A DNA stretch of 64,000 bases from Dactylosporangium sp040689395 (GCF_040689395.1 NZ_JBFAZX010000003.1:124001-188000); one strand, 5' to 3'; counted from the stretch's first letter, positions 7,707-16,865 are shown. Numbers and translations: made by a program. The notes: generated by a model from the letters alone, not told the origin.

Positions 7707-9277
7707 TCGGCATCGGCGCCCGCCCCGGCACGACCCCGGCAGAGGTGTTATCGCTGCTCACCGAGTCGCTGTCCACATTGGACGACGTGGTCGCCGTGTC
7801 CACAGTGGAGTCGCGCGCCGAACTGGCCGCCTCGCTGGCCGCCCCGCGGGGCTGGGAGGTGGTGACCTATCCGCCGCAGGAGCTCGCCGCCGTGCCGGTC
7901 CCATCGCCATCGGCACGGGTGGCGTCGGCTCTTGGCACTGCCAGCGTCGCGGAAGCGTCAGCGCTTCTGGCGGCGGCCCGCAGGGACCCGGGTGCGGCGC
8001 CCGCCGGCGCGGCGGTCCTCATCGTCGGGAAGCGTTCATCGCCATCCGCGACCATCGCCATCGCGGCGGCCGCCCCCGAAGTCACCGTCGTGGGAATCGG
8101 CGCTGACGCCTACGCCGGCCTGACCGAAGCGGGCCGCGACGCCATCGAGACCGCGGACGTCGTGTTCGGCGGCGCGCGCCAACTGGCCCTGCTCCCGGCT
8201 CGCGGCGCTGGGTCGCAGGTGCGCGGCGTCGATCGGCAGGAACGCGTTGCCTGGCCGTCGCCGCTGGTGCCGGCGTTGCCGCGGTTGCTCGCGGAGCAGC
8301 ACGGGCGGCGGGTGTGCGTGCTCGCCAGCGGCGACCCGATGCACTACGGGATCGGGACCACGCTCGTGCGCCTCCTCGGGGCCGCGCACGTGCACGTCGT
8401 GCCGCACCCCTCGTCGGTGTCGCTCGCGTGCGCCCGGCTCGGATGGGCGGTGCAGGACGTCGAGGTCGTCAGTGCCGTCGGGCGGTCCGTGGACGTGCTG
8501 CGGCGGTATCTGCACGACGGGCGGCGGGTGCTCGTGCTCGGCGCCGACGGCGGCACGCCGCGCGAGGTCTGGCGGATCCTCGAGGAGACCGGGTTCGCGG
8601 GCAGCGACGTCACGATCCTCGAATCGCTCGGTGCCGACGACGAGCGGATCCATCGCGACCCGGACGCGGCGCGGGCGCTGCACATCGTCGCGGTCGAATG
8701 CCGGGGCGCAGGCGGTGTGCCGGTCGTGCCGGGGCTGGCCGACGCGCGGTACGACAGCGACGGGCAGCTCACCAAGCGCGAGATCCGGGCCGTCACGCTC
8801 GCCGCGCTGGGGCCGCGGCCGGGCGAGCTGCTCTGGGACGTCGGGGCCGGGTCGGGCAGCATCGCCATCGAGTGGCTACGGGCGCACCGGGCCTGCCGGG
8901 CCGTCGCCGTCGAGCGGGACGAGGCCAGGGCGCAGCGGGTCGCGGCCAACGCGCGGCGGCTCGGGGTGCCTGGGCTGTCGCTCGTCGTCGGGGCGGCGCC
9001 CGAGGCGCTCGACGGACTTGAGGTGCCCGACGCCGTGTTCATCGGCGGCGGGTTCACGGTGCCCGGCGTGTTCGAGCGGTGCTGGGGCGCGCTGCGCCCC
9101 GGCGGGCGGCTCGTCGTCAACGCGGTCACCGTCGAGTCGGAGCGGCTCATCGCCGAGCTGCACACGGCGCACGGCGGGGAGCTGACCCGTATCGCCGTCA
9201 ACCGGGCCGCGCCGGTCGGCGGATTCCTCAGCTGGAGACCGATGATGCCAGTCACGCAGTGGGTGGTGGAGAAATGA
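7694..9277 (+). CDS. cobL: CobE/CbiG_C-CobL fusion: precorrin-6Y C5,15-methyltransferase (decarboxylating)
   Basis: 527 aa from GTG 7694 (GTG 7703, forming GTGA with the cobB stop, is an alternative start). Residues 1-130 match the CbiG C-terminal/CobE fold: IGIGARPGTTPAEV, ALGTASVAEASALLAA and IVGKRSSPSATIAIA. Residues ~132-330 are a CbiE-type tetrapyrrole methylase (VVGIGADAYAGL, ASGDPMHYGIGTTL, PSSVSLACARLGW). Residues ~345-527 are CbiT, with the SAM motif LWDVGAGSGSIAIEW. CobL methylates C5 and C15 and decarboxylates the acetate on C12. The CobE-like piece is normally separate or joined to other partners. ATGA overlap with cobM. Confidence 0.9.
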   Translation: MRLVIGIGARPGTTPAEVLSLLTESLSTLDDVVAVSTVESRAELAASLAAPRGWEVVTYPPQELAAVPVPSPSARVASALGTASVAEASALLAAARRDPGAAPAGAAVLIVGKRSSPSATIAIAAAAPEVTVVGIGADAYAGLTEAGRDAIETADVVFGGARQLALLPARGAGSQVRGVDRQERVAWPSPLVPALPRLLAEQHGRRVCVLASGDPMHYGIGTTLVRLLGAAHVHVVPHPSSVSLACARLGWAVQDVEVVSAVGRSVDVLRRYLHDGRRVLVLGADGGTPREVWRILEETGFAGSDVTILESLGADDERIHRDPDAARALHIVAVECRGAGGVPVVPGLADARYDSDGQLTKREIRAVTLAALGPRPGELLWDVGAGSGSIAIEWLRAHRACRAVAVERDEARAQRVAANARRLGVPGLSLVVGAAPEALDGLEVPDAVFIGGGFTVPGVFERCWGALRPGGRLVVNAVTVESERLIAELHTAHGGELTRIAVNRAAPVGGFLSWRPMMPVTQWVVEK

Positions 9278-10026
9278 CCGTGTATTTCATCGGCGCCGGG
9301 CCGGGCGCCGCCGACCTCATCACCGTGCGCGGGCGCGACCGCATCGCGTCGGCGCCGGTGTGCCTCTACGCGGGCAGCCTCGTGCCGGTCGAGCTGCTGA
9401 AGTACTGCCCGCCGGGGGCCCGGCTGGTTGACACCGCCGACCTGGACCTCGATCAGATCCTCGCCGAGCTGCTCGACGCGCACGCGAAGGGGCTCGACGT
9501 GGCCCGGCTGCACTCCGGCGACCCGTCGCTCTTCAGCGCCATGGCCGAGCAGCTGCGGCGGCTCGACGCGGCGGAGGTGCCGTACGAGATCGTGCCCGGC
9601 GTGCCGGCCTTCGCCGCCGCGGCGGCCTCGCTCAAGCGGGAGCTGACCGTGCCCGGCGTCGCGCAGACGATCATCCTGACACGCACCGCGGCGCGGGCCA
9701 CGCCGATGCCGCCGGGGGAGGAGCTGGCCACGCTCGCCGCGAGCCGGGCGACGCTGGTGCTGCACCTTGCGGTACAGCGGATCGGGGAGCTCGCCGAGGA
9801 GCTGACGTGGTGGTACGGCGCCGACTGCCCGGCCGCCGTCGTCGCCTACGCCAGCCGCGCCGACGAGCTGATCCTGCGCGGCACCCTGTCCGACATCGCC
9901 GAGAAGGTGCGCGAGGCCGGGATCAAGCGCACCGCCGTCATCGTCATCGGCGCGGTGCTGGCCGCCGAAGAGTTCCCCGACAGCCACCTGTACTCGACGA
10001 CCCGCCCCCGCCCCGGCAGGCCCTAG
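9274..10026 (+). CDS. cobM: Precorrin-4 C11-methyltransferase
   Basis: 250 aa, ATG overlapping the cobL stop. Carries the class III (tetrapyrrole) methylase signatures FIGAGPGAADLITVRGRDRI, CLYAGSLVP, ARLHSGDPSLFSAMAEQLRRL and PGVPAFAAAAASLKRELTVPG, and the CbiF/CobM-specific TRTAARATPMPPGEEL. It uses SAM to methylate C11. Last gene of the riboswitch-controlled operon, followed by a terminator hairpin. Confidence 0.95.
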   Translation: MTVYFIGAGPGAADLITVRGRDRIASAPVCLYAGSLVPVELLKYCPPGARLVDTADLDLDQILAELLDAHAKGLDVARLHSGDPSLFSAMAEQLRRLDAAEVPYEIVPGVPAFAAAAASLKRELTVPGVAQTIILTRTAARATPMPPGEELATLAASRATLVLHLAVQRIGELAEELTWWYGADCPAAVVAYASRADELILRGTLSDIAEKVREAGIKRTAVIVIGAVLAAEEFPDSHLYSTTRPRPGRP

Positions 10027-10046
10027 ACAGACGAGTAAGTCCGAAG

Positions 10047-10084
10047 CCCGGTCAGTGGTCGTAGGCGATCAGTGACCGGGTTTT
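10047..10084 (+). terminator. Terminator of the cobalamin operon
   Basis: CCCGGTCA (10047-10054) pairs with TGACCGGG (10073-10080), directly followed by TTTT, 20 nt after the cobM stop. The opposing gene ends at 10121, so the hairpin could also serve the minus strand. Confidence 0.65.
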
Positions 10085-10120
10085 GGGTTGTCCGGTGGTG
10101 TGGTTGTGCCAGATCGCTGC

Positions 10121-11560
10121 CTACGTCCGGGCGGCGGCGCGGCGCCGGCGGACCGCCCGCAGGACCACGACGACGGCGACTGTCGCCAGCAGCACCGGCA
10201 CCAGCAGGCACAGCGCGAACAGCGCTCCTTGCGCGACCACCGGCCAGCGGGCGGGCAATATCGAGGGGGCCGGAACCGGACCGCCGAACTGCCCGTCGCG
10301 GAGCAGGTCCTGCGCGATGTCGATGGAGCTGACGTCGGCCGGCGGGTCAAGCGCGACGCTGATGGTGCCGTCCGGCCGCAGTGCCAGCACGCGGACATGC
10401 CGGGTCGGCTCCCAGCCGGTCTCGTCCTGGCTTGGCGTGACGCCGTCTTCGGACTCGTACTGTACGACGATGAGCGTGTCGCCGGTCCAGCCGAGCGCTC
10501 GCACCGCTGGACCGGTCACCGCGGGCAGTGCCGGCCCTTCGCGCCCTGCGCCGGTGGCGGGGTCCACGTAGGAGACCTGCCATCGCCGGGCGGCAAGCTG
10601 ATCGTGGTCGCACTGTCTTGTGCAGCCGTCGATGGTCAGCAGTGCCACGCCCGAGCCGTCCGGTGTGTAGGCGCCCGCGCCGGCCAGCCGCCGGTTGCCG
10701 AGGTCGCGGGTCCACAGCCGCCGGCCGGTGGCGTCGTAGCCGCGCAGTTCGGTGCCGCCGGCGGCGGGCCGCGTTGCGACGAACCCGCGGCCGTCCGGCG
10801 CGAACGCCGCCAGCCACGCCGAGTCGTCTGAGTCGTCGTCCATGAAGGCGTCGTCGACCGGGGCCATCGCGCCGCCGGCCAGGTCGACCAGGACGTACTG
10901 CGCCGACGTGCCCGCTTTCACGTCGGTCCCCGTCAGCATGATGTCGCCGGGGTTGTAGTGCACCCCCAGGACAGCGCCGCTGTCCGGCCGCCACGCCGCG
11001 ACCGCGAAGCAGCAGGCCGGCGACTTGTCGCCATAGCCGCGGCTGCGGCCGGTGCGCAGGTCGGTGACCACCAGCCACCCGGCCGGGCCGCCGGTCAGCT
11101 CGCTCTGCGCGACGAGGTTGCCGTCCGGTGACAGCCGCACGTCCTGCCCGGCGCGAATCTCCTGCTCGCCGTAGCGCAGCACGCGGTAGGCGCCGTTGCG
11201 ACCGACGACGGCGAGCTTGCCGCCCTCCTCCTCGAACGGGTCGCTGGACAGCCCGGCACTGTCGCCGCCGAACAGCACCGTGGCCGGGCCGGGCGGCGCC
11301 ATGTCGACCGTCGCCTGCCAGAAGTATGGAAGCTCGACACTGCGGGGGATGGCCGGCCCGCCCTCGGCCGGGTGGGGCTCGACGTGCAGGCCGGGCACGG
11401 CGGCGACGGTCGCGCACAACAGTGCCGCGATGACAGCGGCGACGATGACTCTTCCCCGGTGCCGCTGCCGTCTCCCGCGCCGCCAGAGATCCGCGGGCAG
11501 CCGGGCGGGTGGCATCCGCTCACCCAGCTCCCGCAGCGTGTCACGCAACGGCACGGTCAT
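10121..11560 (-). CDS. Membrane protein with WD40/TolB-like propeller, partner of the sigma factor
   Basis: 479 aa. A basic N terminus (WRRGRRQRHRGR) precedes a transmembrane helix at about residues 38-57. A ~370-residue exported region holds repeated propeller-type strands (LSPDGNLVAQSELTGG, AFAPDGRGFVATRPAAGG, AYTPDGSGVALLTIDG). A second helix near the C terminus (about 445-470) is followed by RRRRAAART. Its start overlaps the stop of the SigE-family sigma gene, so the two form one operon. Such partners commonly act as membrane-bound modulators or targets of SigE-family sigma factors; that role is inference, and no ZAS anti-sigma motif is seen. Confidence 0.7.
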   Translation of the reverse strand: MTVPLRDTLRELGERMPPARLPADLWRRGRRQRHRGRVIVAAVIAALLCATVAAVPGLHVEPHPAEGGPAIPRSVELPYFWQATVDMAPPGPATVLFGGDSAGLSSDPFEEEGGKLAVVGRNGAYRVLRYGEQEIRAGQDVRLSPDGNLVAQSELTGGPAGWLVVTDLRTGRSRGYGDKSPACCFAVAAWRPDSGAVLGVHYNPGDIMLTGTDVKAGTSAQYVLVDLAGGAMAPVDDAFMDDDSDDSAWLAAFAPDGRGFVATRPAAGGTELRGYDATGRRLWTRDLGNRRLAGAGAYTPDGSGVALLTIDGCTRQCDHDQLAARRWQVSYVDPATGAGREGPALPAVTGPAVRALGWTGDTLIVVQYESEDGVTPSQDETGWEPTRHVRVLALRPDGTISVALDPPADVSSIDIAQDLLRDGQFGGPVPAPSILPARWPVVAQGALFALCLLVPVLLATVAVVVVLRAVRRRRAAART

Positions 11561-12066
11561 GACATCACCTCCGTCAGGTCGGCCAGCTCGGGCGCCTTGA
11601 CGCGCAGCGCGGCGAGGGCGTCGCGGGTCTGGCTCTTCACCGTCGACACCGAGCAGCGCATCGCCTCGGCGGTCGCGGTCTCGGTCAGGTCTTCGAAGTA
11701 CCGCAGTACCAGCACCGCCCGCTGACGGGGGGCCAGCTTCGCCAGTGCGGCCTGAACGGCGAGCGCTGTCGTGACGGCGTCCGCGCCGTCCGGCACCGGG
11801 CGGTCCGGCGGCTGCTCACTGAGCTGCACGTGCCGCCAGCGACGGCGCCACAGCGACACATGTTGGCTGACCATCGTGCGCCGTACGTACGGGTCCGGAT
11901 CGCCGCCGGCGACCACCCGTTCCCAGTGCCGGGCGACCCTGACCAGGGTCACTTGCACCAGGTCCTCCGCGGTGTGCCGGTCACCGCACAGCAGGTACGC
12001 CATCCGGGACAGCGCCGCCAGACGGCCCGACACATACGCGTGGAACGACTCCTCCGCCTCCACCAC
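11557..12066 (-). CDS. SigE-family RNA polymerase ECF sigma factor
   Basis: 169 aa. Region 2 contains LAALSRMAYLLCGDRHTAEDLVQVTLVRVARHW and region 4 contains KLAPRQRAVLVLRYFEDLTETATAEAMRCSVSTVKSQTRDALAALR, with the LRYFEDLTETATAEA block typical of the actinobacterial SigE-like ECF group. GTG 12066 is adopted; the in-frame GTG at 12063 is better spaced from the GGGAGG just upstream. Overlaps the downstream membrane protein gene by 4 bp. Likely responds to an envelope signal, but no anti-sigma is identified. Confidence 0.88.
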   Translation of the reverse strand: MVEAEESFHAYVSGRLAALSRMAYLLCGDRHTAEDLVQVTLVRVARHWERVVAGGDPDPYVRRTMVSQHVSLWRRRWRHVQLSEQPPDRPVPDGADAVTTALAVQAALAKLAPRQRAVLVLRYFEDLTETATAEAMRCSVSTVKSQTRDALAALRVKAPELADLTEVMS

Positions 12067-12391
12067 ACCTCCCTATCCGGACACACGCTCGCGGACCCGT
12101 GTGCGGATGGGTGGCCGAGGTTCATCTTGGTGGCGGGCGACGGCGTCCAGGGTTGTCCGCATCGGTGTCGGACAAGAGCGGATCATCCGGACCTGCTGCA
12201 GCGCCCGGCCCCTCCGTTGAGTCCGGGTCTCAGGTCAGCGTGGCACCGCCGTCCGGGATTGGGTGGATGGCCGGGCTGCGGCGGACTCAGACGCCGCCTG
12301 GAAACCACGCCGGTCACACCCCGATACAACACCGGTAGCGGGCGTGGCCCCAGCCGACGCCTGAGCCTCGACCCTCACGTCGAGACAGGAC
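12067..12391. other. 325-bp intergenic region, no gene seen
   Basis: Lies upstream of the minus-strand sigma factor gene and downstream of the minus-strand XRE gene, so it should hold the sigma-factor promoter on the minus strand; I could not assign -35/-10 elements. A 6-bp stem (CTCGAC 12367-12372 with GTCGAG 12379-12384) just after the XRE stop may be a weak terminator. Short open frames here lack starts with ribosome binding sites and resemble nothing. Confidence 0.4.
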
Positions 12392-12616
12392 CTAAGCGCC
12401 GAGGCGCGGGAACGGGTGGATGGAGAAGACGACCTCGACCGGGACGTCGAAGTATTCGGCTACGCGCAGCGCCAGATGGAGGCTCGGGCTGAACTCGCCG
12501 CGCTCCAGGTATCCGATCGTCTGATAATGCACGCCGAGCGCGTCGGCGAGGTCTCGCCGCGACACCTTCCGCTCGGCGCGCAGCATCGCGATCCGGTTGT
12601 GGATGACCTCACGCAC
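12392..12616 (-). CDS. Small XRE/Cro-type HTH regulator
   Basis: 74 aa from a GTG start abutting the permease stop. The whole protein is one HTH_3 domain: RIAMLRAERKVSRRDLADALGVHYQTIGYLERGEFSPSL, then a helix LALRVAEYFDVPVEVVFS. This small class (YozG-like) frequently accompanies ABC-2 transporters in actinomycetes and firmicutes. It is the last gene of an ATPase-permease-regulator operon, so it probably controls that exporter. Confidence 0.85.
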   Translation of the reverse strand: MREVIHNRIAMLRAERKVSRRDLADALGVHYQTIGYLERGEFSPSLHLALRVAEYFDVPVEVVFSIHPFPRLGA

Positions 12617-13417
12617 TCATGCCCGCCGTGCCATGCGACGTAACACTACCGGAGCGATCACGAAGCCCAGCAGCGCCCATCCGCCCAGCACCGCGACCGT
12701 TTCCGCGTGCCGCCACGAGCCGCCGATCTCGGCGATCGCCAGGTGCTCCGGCAGTAGGGCGGAGCGCATGCCCAGGCCCAGCCAGTACACCGGGAAGACC
12801 TGTGCCACGGCCTGCACCCAGCTCGGCAGGGCGGTGATCGGGTAGAAGATGCCCGAGATCCCCAGCAGGCCCATGATCGGCAGGGTCAACAGGCCGAGGG
12901 CGCGCACCCCGGCCGCGAGGACACCGACGATCGCGCCGAACGGCAGCAGCGCGACCAACCCCAGCGCGATGACCCACAGCAGCGTCGCCCAGGACGCCGC
13001 GCGGCCGACCGCGAGGCCGTCGAAGACCAGAGCGGCCGGGACCAGCATGAGCACCAGGCAGACGACCGTCACGCCGGCGCGGCTCACGACCTTGCCGACG
13101 AGATAGCCACGCATGCCGTCCGGCACCGCCTTCATCCGCAGCAGGGTGCCGTCCTCGCGCTCCGTAGTCAGCGCCATCGACAGGCCCAGCAGCCCGGTGT
13201 ACACGATGCTGAACCCCAGGATCCCGGGCACCGCCTGCGCGCCGAGCGAGAAGTCCGTGCCCGGCACCGTCCGGCCCCGCAGCAGATACATCACGACCAG
13301 CGCGATGACCCACAGCCAGACCTCGCCCCACAGATCCCAGGCGCTGGTCACCTTCTGCCGGAACTCGATCCACCCGCGCCGCAGCCCGGCATCGACCGCG
13401 CCGAAAGAGCCGCTCAA
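12617..13417 (-). CDS. ABC-2 type exporter permease
   Basis: 266 aa with six predicted hydrophobic segments and the ABC-2 features GFSIVYTGLLGLSMALTTEREDGTLLRMKAVPDG (cytoplasmic loop after the second helix) and GLLGISGIFYPITALPSWVQAVAQVFPVYWLGLGMR. The start overlaps the stop of the ATPase gene by 4 bp. Substrate unknown; the family exports drugs, lipids or peptides. Confidence 0.85.
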   Translation of the reverse strand: MSGSFGAVDAGLRRGWIEFRQKVTSAWDLWGEVWLWVIALVVMYLLRGRTVPGTDFSLGAQAVPGILGFSIVYTGLLGLSMALTTEREDGTLLRMKAVPDGMRGYLVGKVVSRAGVTVVCLVLMLVPAALVFDGLAVGRAASWATLLWVIALGLVALLPFGAIVGVLAAGVRALGLLTLPIMGLLGISGIFYPITALPSWVQAVAQVFPVYWLGLGMRSALLPEHLAIAEIGGSWRHAETVAVLGGWALLGFVIAPVVLRRMARRA

Positions 13418-14271
13418 GATTGCACCATCCTCAGGTAGGCGTCCTCAAGCGTCGCCCGGCGCACCTCGAGGTCCGCGATGGCGTCGCCGTACTGCGCGAA
13501 CAGTTCCCGCACGTACGCCGTGGCGTCCGCGCCCTCCGCCGAGTGCACGAAGAACTCGCCGTCCCGGCTGTAGGTGATCTCCGAGCGCCGCTGCACGCCG
13601 CGGGCCAGCTCCGCCGGGCTGCCCTCGGCGACCACCCGCCCGCCGGTCAGGATGACGATGCGGTCGGCGAGCTTCTCCGCCTCGGCCAGGTCGTGCGTCG
13701 TCAGCAGGATCGACGTCCCGTCGAGGTCGGCGAGCCGGTGCACCAGCTCGTGGAACTCCTGGCGCGCCTGCGGGTCGAAGCCCGTCGTCGGCTCGTCCAG
13801 GAACAGCAGCTCCGGCCGCCCGATGAGCCCGATCGCCACGTCCAGCCGGCGCCGCTGCCCGCCCGAGAGCGTGTCGAGCCGCTGCCCGGCCTGCTCGGCG
13901 AGCCCGACGAGGGCGAGCAGTTCGTCGCTGCCCAGGATCCGGCCGCGGTACCGCGTGTAGAAGCGCCCCAGGTTGTCCAGCAGCTCGCCCGCGCGCCACC
14001 GCCCGTGGTCCCGCCACGACTGCAGCACGATCCCGAGCCGCGCCCGCCAGGCCTCGTCCCCGCCGGCCGGGTCGATGCCGAGGACGCGCACCTCCCCGCC
14101 GGTGCGCCGGCGGAACCCCTCCAGGATCTCCAGCGTCGTGGTCTTCCCGGCCCCGTTCGGCCCGAGCAGCGCGAGCACCTCGCCCCGCCCGAGCCGCAGA
14201 TCGACGCCGTGCAACACCTCGGCGTCTCCGTATCGCATCCGTAGTTGCTCGACCTCGATGACGGCATCCAT
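13414..14271 (-). CDS. ABC-2 exporter ATP-binding subunit (DrrA-like)
   Basis: 285 aa from the ATG at 14271 (the open frame extends further upstream, but MDAVIEVEQLRMRYG is where family similarity begins). Walker A LLGPNGAGKTTTLEILEGF, signature LSGGQRRRLDVAIGL, Walker B ELLFLDEPTTGFD and the H-loop LLTTHDLAEAE are all intact. A C-terminal extension of ~60 residues is as in drug-resistance ATPases. Overlaps the permease gene, forming a complete exporter with it. Confidence 0.9.
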   Translation of the reverse strand: MDAVIEVEQLRMRYGDAEVLHGVDLRLGRGEVLALLGPNGAGKTTTLEILEGFRRRTGGEVRVLGIDPAGGDEAWRARLGIVLQSWRDHGRWRAGELLDNLGRFYTRYRGRILGSDELLALVGLAEQAGQRLDTLSGGQRRRLDVAIGLIGRPELLFLDEPTTGFDPQARQEFHELVHRLADLDGTSILLTTHDLAEAEKLADRIVILTGGRVVAEGSPAELARGVQRRSEITYSRDGEFFVHSAEGADATAYVRELFAQYGDAIADLEVRRATLEDAYLRMVQS

Positions 14272-14406
14272 GCGACGGAAGATAGCACTCGTACTACATT
14301 TCCTCGATGCAATCATCGGAACGCGCCTGTCACGCAACGCGGTCGTTCGGGTGGTGTTCGGTCACCCGGGCCGGGTGGGCGAGCCCCGCTCTGCCAGACT
14401 GCGAGC

Positions 14407-15477
14407 ATGCGGTGGGCGGTGATCCTGACGGTCGTCGCCCTGTCCGTCGCCCTGACGGTCGCACTGCCCGGCGCGCCGGCCGCCGCCCGGGCCGGGGGCG
14501 CCCAGGAGGTCTGCCGGATCACCGACCCGGCCGTCGTCGAGGCGTCCGGCCTCGCCGCGCTGCCCGGCGGCGGATACCTGGTGCACAACGACTCCAACCC
14601 CGAGCCGCGCCGGATGCGCCTGTTCTACCTCGGCCCGGACTGTTCCGTGACGCGCAGCGTGGGATACCCGATGACCGCCCGCGACCCCGAGGACCTCGCC
14701 GTCGACCGCCAGGGCGTGGTCTGGATCGCCGACATCGGCGACAACAGCCCGCTGTTCGGCGGCTCCGGCAAACGCCGCGCCACGATCGCGCTGTGGACCC
14801 TCAAGCCCGGTGCGAAGAGCATGAAGATCCATCGGCTGCGGTATCCCGACGGCGTGCCCCGCGACGCCGAGGCGCTGCTCATCGACGGCGCCGGCCGGCC
14901 CGTGATCGTCACCAAGGACCCGGCCGGCGAGGTGTACCGGCTGGACACCCCGCTGCCGACGGACAACGCCGAGGGCGCGCCGCTCACGCTGATCGGCCAC
15001 TTCAAGCCCTCGCGCAGCGGCACCGAAAACCCGTTCGGCTTCCTCGGCAGCGCGCTCATCACCGGCGCGGCGGTGTCGCCGGATGGCACGAGGGCGGTCG
15101 TGCGCACCTACGCCGACGCCTACGAGTTCGACGTCACCGACGGCGACGTGGCGAAGGCGATCACGACCGGCACGCCGACGGTCACGCCGTTGCCCGGCGA
15201 GCCGCAGGGCGAGGCCATCGCCTACGCGCCGGACGGCAACAGCTTCCTGACCGTGTCGGACCAGCAGGGGCCGGTGAGCATCCTGCGGTACCGCCCGGAA
15301 GGCAAGCCCTCACCGAGCGCCGCGCCGGCGCGTGACGGCGGTACATCGGCATCGGCCTCGCCGGTCTCGGGCCCGGTGCGCGACCGGCGGGCCCGTGCCG
15401 CACTGCTGACCGGGGCGTTCGTCGTGGTGGCACTCGGCCTGGTGGCCATCGTCACCCTCCGGGCGCGCCGCCGGTGA
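14407..15477 (+). CDS. Secreted/membrane-anchored beta-propeller-like protein
   Basis: 356 aa from ATG 14407. A signal peptide (VILTVVALSVALTVALPGAPAAA) precedes a region reading EASGLAALPGGGYLVHNDSNPEPRRMRLFYL, DPEDLAVDRQGVVWIADIGDN and YPDGVPRDAEALLIDG. These resemble SMP-30/phytase-like propeller strands of a widespread actinobacterial family of unknown function. A Ser/Ala/Pro linker, one transmembrane helix (about 330-350) and an RARRR tail anchor it. Monocistronic by spacing. Confidence 0.7.
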   Translation: MRWAVILTVVALSVALTVALPGAPAAARAGGAQEVCRITDPAVVEASGLAALPGGGYLVHNDSNPEPRRMRLFYLGPDCSVTRSVGYPMTARDPEDLAVDRQGVVWIADIGDNSPLFGGSGKRRATIALWTLKPGAKSMKIHRLRYPDGVPRDAEALLIDGAGRPVIVTKDPAGEVYRLDTPLPTDNAEGAPLTLIGHFKPSRSGTENPFGFLGSALITGAAVSPDGTRAVVRTYADAYEFDVTDGDVAKAITTGTPTVTPLPGEPQGEAIAYAPDGNSFLTVSDQQGPVSILRYRPEGKPSPSAAPARDGGTSASASPVSGPVRDRRARAALLTGAFVVVALGLVAIVTLRARRR

Positions 15478-15553
15478 CCCCCTCGGTGTCGACGCGCATT
15501 CGTTCGCGTGACACGATCGCTACCGAGGGATCAAGGGGGAGGGCCGGACTGCG

Positions 15554-16750
15554 GTGGTGCGCATCGAGGTCGAGCGCGCGACGACGCGTGACATGCGACG
15601 GCGCAACCGTTCGACGTTGCTGTCGGAGCTGTTCTTCAGGGGGCCGCTGAGCCGGCACGATCTGAGCCGCATCACCGGGCTGAGCGCCGCGACCGCGAGC
15701 AGCGTCACCGCCGAGCTGCTGCACGAGGGTCTGATCATCGAGGCCGGCCAGATCGAGTCCGACGGCGGCCGCCCGCGGGTGCTGCTGCGGGTCAACCCCG
15801 ACTTCGGCCGGCTGGTCGGCGCCGACGTGGGGGAGACGGGCGTCAAGGTCGAGCTGTTCGACCTCGCGATGACCCGGCTGGCGACGGTCGACGAGCCGCT
15901 GCCGTCCTCGCGCCCCGACCCGTCGGCGGTCGCCGGGCAGCTCGAGGCCGGCATCCGCGAGGTGCTCACCGGGGGCGACACCGGTGCGCTGGTCGGCATC
16001 GGCATCGGCGTGCCGGGCACGGTGGAGCAGGCCGACCCCGCCCGGGTGTATGCGCCGACCCTCGGCTGGCGCGGCGTCTCCTTCCACGACCTGCTGCGCG
16101 AGCGCGGCATCACAGCCCCGCTGTTCGTCGAGAACGGCGCGAAGACCCAGGGCCAGGCCGAGATGTGGTTCGGCGCCGGGCGCGGCGTCGGCAACGCCGT
16201 CATCGTGCTGGTCGGCTCCGGCGTGGGCGCCGCCGTGATCACCAACGGCACCGTGTACCGCGGCGCGAGCAGCAGCGCCGGCGAGTGGGGCCACACCACG
16301 GTCGTGTATGGCGGCCGCCAGTGCCGCTGCGGCGCGCGCGGCTGCCTCGAGGCCTATGTCGGCGCCGAGGGGATCCTCGAGCGGTACCGCACCCTCGACC
16401 CGACCCGCCCCGCCGCGGACGGCGAGATCGCCGACGTGACCGCGCTCATCGCCGCCGGCACCCCGGCCGCGGCCGAGACGCTGGCCGAGACCGCCGGCAT
16501 CCTGGGCGCCGGGATCGGCAACCTCGTCAACCTGTTCAACCCCGAGCGCGTGGTCCTCGGCGGCTGGGCCGGCCTGGCCCTGGGCGCGAGGCTGCTGCCG
16601 CAGATCCGCGAGGCGGCGCGGGAACAGGCACTGGAGCACCCGTTCGGCCAGGTGTCGATCGAGCTGTGCGAGCTGGGTCCGGACGCGGTCGCGTTCGGCG
16701 CCGCGACGCTGCCGATGGCCGAACTCCTGCGCCGCGCCACCCGCCCCTGA
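15554..16750 (+). CDS. ROK-family transcriptional regulator
   Basis: 398 aa, GTG start. Residues ~15-75 are a winged HTH (NRSTLLSELFFRGPLSRHDLSRITGLSAATASSVTAELLHEGLI). Residues ~85-390 are the ROK sugar-kinase fold with VGIGIGVPGTVEQ, VENGAKTQGQAEMWFGAGRG and the zinc motif HTTVVYGGRQCRCGARGCLEAY. Family members (NagC/XylR type) respond to sugars and repress carbohydrate-use genes. The neighbouring secreted CBM13 protein (18088-20280) and the repeats at 16813-16855 make local carbohydrate control plausible; this is inference. Confidence 0.88.
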   Translation: MVRIEVERATTRDMRRRNRSTLLSELFFRGPLSRHDLSRITGLSAATASSVTAELLHEGLIIEAGQIESDGGRPRVLLRVNPDFGRLVGADVGETGVKVELFDLAMTRLATVDEPLPSSRPDPSAVAGQLEAGIREVLTGGDTGALVGIGIGVPGTVEQADPARVYAPTLGWRGVSFHDLLRERGITAPLFVENGAKTQGQAEMWFGAGRGVGNAVIVLVGSGVGAAVITNGTVYRGASSSAGEWGHTTVVYGGRQCRCGARGCLEAYVGAEGILERYRTLDPTRPAADGEIADVTALIAAGTPAAAETLAETAGILGAGIGNLVNLFNPERVVLGGWAGLALGARLLPQIREAAREQALEHPFGQVSIELCELGPDAVAFGAATLPMAELLRRATRP

Positions 16751-16805
16751 CCGACGCGCGGCCGGCGTGTTCAACCCGGCATTGGCTTTTTTCGCCTCTT
16801 TTCTT

Positions 16806-16855
16806 GACTCGAAAGGAAACTGAGTCATAGCCTTCACTCAATTTGGAAGGAAACT
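16806..16855 (+). promoter_or_regulatory. AAGGAAACT direct repeats downstream of the ROK gene, candidate operator
   Basis: The nonamer AAGGAAACT occurs at 16813-16821 and 16847-16855 (34-bp pitch). The first copy is flanked by GACTC/GAGTC (16806-16810, 16822-16826). The stretch is AT-rich against its surroundings. A GGAAACTTTCC-type half-site is what ROK regulators of glycosidase genes often bind, so these may be targets of the adjacent ROK protein. The gene they once served now appears to be only a remnant (16866-17024). Confidence 0.4.
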
Positions 16856-16865
16856 TAACAGACGA

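Noticed and set aside
10121..11560. Anti-sigma factor with a zinc (ZAS) motif next to the SigE-family sigma gene
   Set aside because: The partner has two membrane helices and a propeller-like exported part but no HxxxCxxC motif, so I call it a membrane partner only.
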